Assembly: GCA_933207985.1 (NCBI GenBank)
Contig: OW240917.1
Coordinates: 111,936,542-112,000,541, forward strand
Origin: Pelobates cultripes
Lineage: Eukaryota; Chordata; Amphibia; Anura; Pelobatidae
DNA length: 64,000 bases
Direction of reading: 5' to 3'
The translations under genes and the position numbers were made by a program. The notes below the pieces were generated by a model. That model ran no database searches, was not told where the DNA came from, and worked only from the letters and a program-made list of their open reading frames with translations. Shown here piece after piece: positions 59,139-64,000 of this stretch; position 1 is the first letter of the stretch, and every line of letters starts with the position of its first letter.

Positions 59139-59208
59139 GAGATATCAGCTATGCCTCACTGATGATGCCTAACAAGGCTGAAACGATCGTCTGGGGTTGC
59201 TGTATCTC
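59139..59208 (+). ncRNA. Type I hammerhead ribozyme, unit 1
   Basis: All conserved parts of a self-cleaving hammerhead are present. Stem I is long: GAGATA pairs with TATCTC, CAGC with GCTG and CCTCA with TGGGG, with internal loops between. The core CTGATGA (59159-59165) is followed by stem II GCC-TAACAA-GGC, GAAA (59180-59183) and ACGATCGT, then C59191. Cleavage is expected after C59191 in the GTC triplet. Stem III is a short palindrome with a two-base loop, as in newt and PLE hammerheads, where dimers help cleavage. Activity is inferred, not shown. Confidence 0.92.
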
Positions 59209-59466
59209 TCGTGCAGAGAGAACTTGCTGGCATTTCGGATCTGGACTGCCCGTATGGGTGGGACCAGTCTGATATGCTTCAGATATGTTCTCTCTGTAAT
59301 GGCACAAGATGAGCAAAAATCAGCTTGAGAACTGAGCGGGGACCGACCGAAGGGCAGGCTATTTCAGCTGCTGCCCGTTCTCAGTATTCTCTTGCGACCC
59401 ATTTTTGACTCTCCACAAGTTTAAAGGGATAATCCAGAAGTGGACCCCTTGCTCATGGTGCCTAGG

Positions 59467-59536
59467 GAGATATCAGCTATGCCTCACTGATGATGCCTAA
59501 CAAGGCTGAAACGATTGTCTGGGGTTGCTGTATCTC
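59467..59536 (+). ncRNA. Type I hammerhead ribozyme, unit 2
   Basis: Same structure as unit 1, 328 bases downstream. The core CTGATGA lies at 59487-59493 and GAAA at 59508-59511. Stem III reads ACGATTGT instead of ACGATCGT; the C to T change turns one G-C pair into G-U but keeps the GTC cleavage triplet (after C59519). Core nucleotides are untouched. Cleavage at both sites would release a 328-nt RNA (59192-59519). Confidence 0.9.
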
Positions 59537-59742
59537 TCGTGCAGAGAGAACTTGCTGGCATTTCGGATCTGGACTGCCTGTATGGGTGGGACCAGTCTGA
59601 TATGCTTCAGATATGTTCTCTCTGTAATGGCACAAGTTGAGCAAAAATCAGCTTGAGAACTGAGCGGGGACCGACCGAAGGGCAGGCTATTTCAGCTGCT
59701 GCCCGTTCTCAGTATTCTCTTGCGACCCATTTTTGCTATACT

Positions 59743-60935
59743 ACAAGCTTAACTATTCATTTGAACCAGCGCAGTAGCTATAAATAATGGCATTCTGCAA
59801 GCATAGTATACTCCAACTACACTGCTTGACATGGAATTGGATACAATGATACATTTTCAGCCTATCTGATACGTTTGTGATTTCACCCACTTGAAGCCTC
59901 ACTGGAAGAGAGAAGTCTTGACACAATGTTCCATTGATCAATTATTTTTCTTTCAATTTGTTGTTAGTATGTGATGAACTTGCAAAGCAGTTGCTGTCTT
60001 TTCCAGAGTTCATTGAATGAGCTTTCCAGCATTCCTGTTAAGAACAATGGAGAAGCTTTGTCACTCTGTCACTGTTCAGTCTTGGCTGCTTGTCCTGATA
60101 AATGTTCAGTCAGTTCATTTATCTGTATTGTGTTGGTAAACTTACAATCATAAGGATTTTTTTGAATGGCTTTCAACCACTTTCAAAGATCCTGCGTGTA
60201 TGTTTCCCGATGCCAAATTAACCTCATATGAAGTCGCTAATCAGAGACTAGCTCCAAGACAGCAGTCTTTCTATAGTCTTTACTCTGCAGAAGGAATAAA
60301 AGTTGCAAGACCTTTTTATGTTGTGTGCAACCATATCTTAGCTTTCTTATAGCTCCAAAGTTGGTTTTCTTGGTCAACAACTCTTTTGTTTTTGCATAAT
60401 GTAAGATATTTGCAATTATCCCAGAGTCTAGAATTGTGCATTCGGTTTAAAACAAATCCCAGTTTAGTCAACTTTTAGGCAATCAGCAGATCATCCATAT
60501 TCCATTATTCTAATTCGCCATATAACTGAATCATGAATCTAACAAAATGGACAATGTAAGAACAGTTTTATTTGTTTCGTGACTTGGAGTTCCATCTTCG
60601 TGGATCCGGGGGATAATAGCGAAAACCAAAGCTCAGGGGCATCTCTGGGGAGTCAGGTGGCACATTGAGCCACATCTAGACTATTTTGTTTCTTTTTCAG
60701 TCAGCATGCGGCACCATAGGGGTCACTCCACACTACATTAGAGGTGAACACCTACCCCTCGTGCTCTGTGTAGGTGCACCAGGTGTCATATGACTAGCCA
60801 GTTCTCAGTCTGGCAGAAACAGTGCACCATGCTGGACATTAACCTGAATGTCAGCAGAGCTGGCACTTTCTTCACTAGGGTGATGGTTCTGTGAGGGAGG
60901 CAGTTGACTGCTGCTTGGGATGGGGGGATATATAT
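59743..60935. other. Anonymous DNA
   Basis: No gene or repeat recognised. Short open frames at 59753-60153 have no family features. The sequence becomes purine-rich towards the minisatellite at its right end. Confidence 0.3.
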
Positions 60936-60939
60936 TGTT

Positions 60940-61084
60940 GAAATAGGTTGGAGAGACATGAATGGAGGGGAAGGAGAAATGCATGGAAGGGGGAGAAATG
61001 GATGGAAAGTGTGGAGGGAGAAATGCATTGAAGTGGGGAGAAATGAGAAGGGAGGAATTAATGTAAAGGAGGGAGAGAGAAGTG
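60940..61084. repeat. Purine-rich minisatellite, left part
   Basis: Degenerate GGA-rich units containing GAAATGCATGGAAGG, GGGGAGAAATGGATGGAAAG and GAAATGCATTGAAG. The array resumes after the hAT-like element at 62294-62560 (ATGGATGGAAAAGGGGG, GACATGGATGGAAAGAGGGG). The two parts were one array before the insertion. Frames across it, Gly/Lys/Arg-rich on plus and Ser/Pro/Phe-rich on minus, are repeat artefacts. Confidence 0.8.
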
Positions 61085-61092
61085 CATGGAAG

Positions 61093-62285
61093 CATAGGCG
61101 TGCACAGCCTATTGCATTAGGGTGTGCACCGTAAAGCACAAGCACACGCCGCGTATATATATATATATATATACATATATATACACACACACATATATAC
61201 ACACACATATACACACACACATACACTGCTGTGTGTGTGTGTGTGCTGTGTGAGGGTGCTGTTAGTATGATGTGTGTGTGAGGGTGCTGGTAGTGTGCTA
61301 TGTGGGTGAGGGTGTTTGTGTGTGTGTGCGCTTGTGAGGGTGCTGTTAATGTACTGTGTATGAGGGTGCTGTTTGTGTGTGAGGGTACTGGTAGTGTGCT
61401 GTGTGTGTTTGCTAGGGTCCTGTTAGTTTGCTGTGTGAGGGTGTTGTTTGTGAGGGTACTATTAGTGTTTTGTGTGTGTGCTGTGTGTCTGTGAGGGTGC
61501 TGTTTGTGTGCGGTGTGTGAGGGTGCTGTGTGTGTGTTTGTGATGGTGCTGTATGTGTGTGTGTGTGCTGTATGTGTGTGGGTGCTGTATGTGTGAGGAT
61601 GCTGTGTGTGTGTGGGTGCTGTTTGCTTGCTGTGTGTGTGGGGGTGCTGTTTGTTTGCTGTATGTGTGTGTGCTGTTTGTGTGTGGGTGCTATTTGTGTG
61701 CTGTATGTATGTGGGTGCTGTATGTGTGCTGTATGTGTGTGTGCTGTTTGTGGGCTGTATGTGTGTGTGGGTGTTTTGTGTGGGTGCTGTGTGTGTGTGC
61801 TATATGTTTGGGTGATTTGTGTGGGTGGAGGTGGGGGCACATTAGTTAATAAATATCCCCCCTCCCTTCTTACCTTATGTAGGGAGGGGGGACCGTGCTG
61901 CTGCCTTCCCTGGTGGTCCAGTGGAGGTGGGGGCAGATTACTTAATATCCCCCCTCCCTTATTACCTTATGTAGGGAGGGGGGATCCTTTCTGCCTTCCC
62001 TGGTGGTCCAGTGGTGAGTGAACTCTAGCCTGCGGCAACGCTCAGATCTCGCGAGAGGAACCCAGCGGAGCTGCCGCCAAAAGCTCCCCGGGTCCTCTCC
62101 TGCCTCCCTCACTGCCTGTGGGCCGGTGAGGGGAGGCTTAGAGCAGAGCCGGCGCTCGGATAGTGCCGGCTCTGCATGAGCCGACAGGGGGGATCCTGAG
62201 ACCCTGATGGTCTCACTCCATAGGCGTGCTGCAGGGATTAGGGTGTGCCCAGGCACATCTGGCACACCCCGTGCACACGCCTATG
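61093..62285. mobile_element. hAT-like non-autonomous transposon, 1193 bp
   Basis: Ends CATAGGCGTGCACAGCC and GTGCACACGCCTATG form a terminal inverted repeat of about 13 bases. CATGGAAG stands on both sides (61085-61092 and 62286-62293), an 8-bp duplication as made by hAT transposases. A second copy of the left end (CATAGGCGTGCTGCAGGGAT) lies inverted to the right end at 62219-62285, so the last 67 bases form a hairpin. The body has a 600-bp TG-rich tract and a GC-rich part related to 1195-1510. No transposase. Because the flanking array itself contains CATGGAAG words, the duplication is suggestive, not proof. Confidence 0.75.
61140..61835. repeat. TA/CA/TG-rich microsatellite tract
   Basis: (TA)n at about 61155-61175 and (CA)n at 61180-61225 lead into nearly 600 bases of TG-rich text with repeated GTGTGTGAGGGTGCTG and GTGGGTGCTGTATGTGTG words of 15-25 bases. 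Cys/Val-rich frames up to 163 codons (plus) and Thr/His/Pro-rich frames (minus) are products of the repeat. It lies inside the hAT-like element. Confidence 0.9.
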
Positions 62286-62293
62286 CATGGAAG

Positions 62294-62560
62294 CCGGGAG
62301 TAATGGATGGAAAAGGGGGAAACATTGATGCAAAGGGGGAGGCAAAATTGGATGGAAGATGGGAAGAAAAGAAATGGATGGAAGAGGAGAAGAAAGAAGA
62401 GACATGGATGAAAGGGTGGAAGAAGAGACATGGATGGAAGAGGGAAAATAAGAGAACTGGGTGGAAGAGGGGGAAGAACAGAAATAGATGGAAAGGGGAG
62501 AAGAAGAGACATGGATGGAAAGAGGGGAAGGAAAGACATGGATGGAAAGGGGGTAGAAGG
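62294..62560. repeat. Purine-rich minisatellite, right part
   Basis: Continuation of the 60940-61084 array after the hAT-like insertion. Units of roughly 25-35 bases carry GGGAAGAAGAGACATGGATG-type text. The Lys/Gly/Trp-rich plus-strand frame (GWKRGKNRNRWKGEKKR) is generated by the repeat and is not a gene. Confidence 0.8.
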
Positions 62561-62820
62561 AGTGAAGCGGAAAGTGCAGCTTCACCTAAGGTGGGACACC
62601 TTACCTACCTGTCTGAGACTGCAGTTTACACAGGGACTAAGCAAGTGGAGCTGACAGTGACATTACTACTGAGACAGTAAGTTGTGCTGCCAAAACAGCT
62701 CTGATGCATTAAGACCTGGACTATACAAGACCTCTGGCACCAAGACATTAGCAGCAGATCCTTTAGATCCTGCAAGGTGGGGCTTCCAAGGATCAGATCT
62801 GAGGAATTTGGAGCCCAAGG

Positions 62821-63490
62821 TGTGGCGAACAGAACGTCACCACAGGTTTTTGGAGGGGCCTGCTTGCCAGCCTCCTGCTAAAAAAACTATGGGCAAGGTC
62901 AGCGACTGTAAAGACCCATATTTTCTTCCCACTGGTTCGACACTTTCCATAGAATCGAACGCTAGCTCCCTGGCAGCTGTTCGCATAGACCAAAACCGCA
63001 AATAGACTTCAGGGGGACTTAGCCGCGAATGCCCTGAAACTATTTTCGTCATGAAAACTTTGCGGTTCCCGGTTGGTCCCCCAGCGGCACTTAGCTGCGA
63101 TTCTATGGAACTGTTTTGGGCATGGGACCATGTGTGCGTTTAGCCAAAACTATGACTTCAAGGATATTCCTGAACCCCTGAACCAATCTGGGTGATTTTT
63201 GGATATGTTGTTCACCCAGATCGGGGCTATTAGGGGATATAACTTTTTTGGGGGCTTTGTATGTTTTTTTTTTTTTTTTATTGTTTTTTTTCTTTTTACA
63301 ATTCAGACGTGTACCAGCCTAGTGTTATTTTTTTTTCTTCTGGTGCATCTATGATTCAGGACTTGGTACTCTTGTCATCATGAAAATATCCTGAAATGTA
63401 TTAAGTGTTTTTTATGTTTTAAAGGCACTTTTGGGGTTTTATGAAACTGTGTGTTATGTGTCTGGAGATAATTGAGTTAATACAGTACTT
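62821..63490 (+). repeat. LTR fragment, copy 3
   Basis: Starts TGTGGCGAACAGAACGTCAC and matches the LTR at 2409 over TTTTTGGAGGGGCCTG, CTATGGAACTGTTTTGGGCA, GACCATGTG, TTCCTGAACCCCTGAACC and GGGTGATTTTTGGATATG. Then comes a T-rich run and about 150 bases absent from the other copy (63265-63418). The match resumes at AGATAATTGAGTTA. It lacks the TATA and AATAAA signals because it stops before them, where a Tc1-like end begins. Either the extra part is an insertion here or it was lost from the 2409 copy. Confidence 0.65.
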
Positions 63491-63496
63491 AACTCT

Positions 63497-63860
63497 AGGC
63501 TTTGCTCTGCACATGCATCAATGAGTCTTGGGTACCCATGACCCTGACGTCTGTTCACCAGTTGTCATTTCTTACACCACTTTTGGTAGGTGCTAATTAC
63601 TGCATACCGGGAACACCCCGCAAGACTTGCCATTTGTGAGGGGCTCTGATGCAGTTGTTAAGCCATCACTATTTGGTCCCTGTCAAAGTCACTCAGATAT
63701 TTTCACTTGCCCATTTTTCCTGCTTCCAACAAATGAAATTAAGAAATGACTATTGCTGCCTTATATATCCCACCCTTTGACAGGTGCCATTGTAACAATA
63801 AAACCAATGTTCTTCACTTCACCTGTCAGTTTGTTTAATGTTGTGGCTGATCAGTGTATA
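63497..63860 (-). pseudogene. Tc1-like transposon 5' end, second family
   Basis: Read on the minus strand, this starts TATACACTGATCAGCCACAA and contains TGACAGGTGAAGTGAA and GGCACCTGTCAAAGGGTGGG, the terminus of a Tc1-like family common in fish and frogs. A transposase start follows at 63714 (MGK, then LSDFDRDQIVMA, GCSRYAVISTYQKW and GHGYPRLIDA), which is the helix-turn-helix part and linker. Stops replace codons at several places and the text ends near 63497, so catalytic DDE residues are missing. It is unrelated to the copy at 49254 in its termini. Confidence 0.8.
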
Positions 63861-64000
63861 ACGCACCAAGAATGCACAAATTAAAAAATGAAAATCCTAT
63901 CAAACCCTGAGTTTTCAAGGTTAAATAGATGGTTTATTATTCAGAATATTTTCCAAAAGCTACGCCTGTCTTTTTTATGTTGAGTGGTTCACTGGCTTTG

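Larger units (their letters stand above)
59014..59735 (+). repeat. 328-bp hammerhead satellite array, 2.2 copies
   Basis: The word ACCGACCGAAGG starts at 59014, 59342 and 59670, exactly 328 bases apart. Units 1 and 2 are full and differ at about five positions (roughly 98.5 percent identity), three of which are CpG to TpG. Unit 3 covers only the first 66 bases and stops at CGACCCATTTTTG. CTATACT occurs at 59002-59008 and at 59736-59742, just outside, and may be a target duplication. Each full unit holds one hammerhead ribozyme. Size and structure recall newt satellite 2 (about 330 bp) and metazoan retrozymes. No open frame. Confidence 0.93.

Noticed and set aside
61300..62021. Cys/Val-rich frames up to 163 codons
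   Set aside because: They translate a TG-rich microsatellite within a hAT-like element and occur in all frames.
62207..62680. 157-codon Lys/Gly/Trp-rich frame
   Set aside because: It is a product of the GGA-rich minisatellite, with no motif outside the repeat.

Overview
The window looks like intergenic or intronic DNA from a vertebrate with a transposon-rich genome, most likely a frog. This rests on the mixture of elements: Neptune-type Penelope-like retroelements (PLEs) with GIY-YIG endonuclease, CR1, L2 and L1/Tx1-like LINEs, Tc1-like transposons, many TTAA-flanked palindromic MITEs starting TTAAAGG (the style described for Xenopus T2 MITEs), and hammerhead ribozyme repeats. No host protein-coding exon, tRNA or rRNA gene could be supported. 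The species cannot be named from sequence alone.

Layout. 1-9.6 kb: an LTR (2.4-3.0 kb), an L2 reverse-transcriptase fragment (3.5-4.5 kb), a chain of hairpins, a nine-copy 69-bp minisatellite (5.05-5.7 kb), a C/T-rich minisatellite (7.0-8.15 kb) and a large palindrome (8.2-8.4 kb). 9.6-17.5 kb: two consecutive L1/Tx1-like 3' ends, a minus-strand LTR, a T2-like MITE, a mariner-type end, a fold-back element with 300-bp arms, and an L2 3' end. 17.5-22.4 kb is largely anonymous. 22.4-31.3 kb: a 5'-truncated PLE interrupted by a MITE, an LTR inside an inverted repeat, and the best-preserved PLE of the window (coding 26.5-30.0 kb). 31.3-37.6 kb: anonymous DNA, a PLE terminus and a solo LTR. 37.6-44.4 kb: a complete PLE insertion bounded by a 14-bp target-site duplication, with long inverted arms, one of which is split by a CR1 insertion. 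44.4-58.9 kb: dispersed repeats, L2 tails, MITEs, a nearly full-length Tc1-like transposon sitting inside an older palindrome, and a degenerate telomere-like inverted array. 59.0-59.74 kb: a tandem array of a 328-bp unit carrying two well-formed type I hammerhead ribozymes. 60.9-64 kb: a purine-rich minisatellite split by a hAT-like element, an LTR fragment and a Tc1-like 5' end.

The strongest findings are the 328-bp hammerhead array, which predicts a self-excised 328-nt RNA and recalls newt satellite 2 and animal retrozymes, and the PLE insertions in which the 5' end carries an inverted copy of the element's own 3' region. Nesting of the elements gives relative insertion ages. All recognised coding regions belong to mobile elements, and each carries frameshifts, stops or deletions, so none looks autonomous as it stands.
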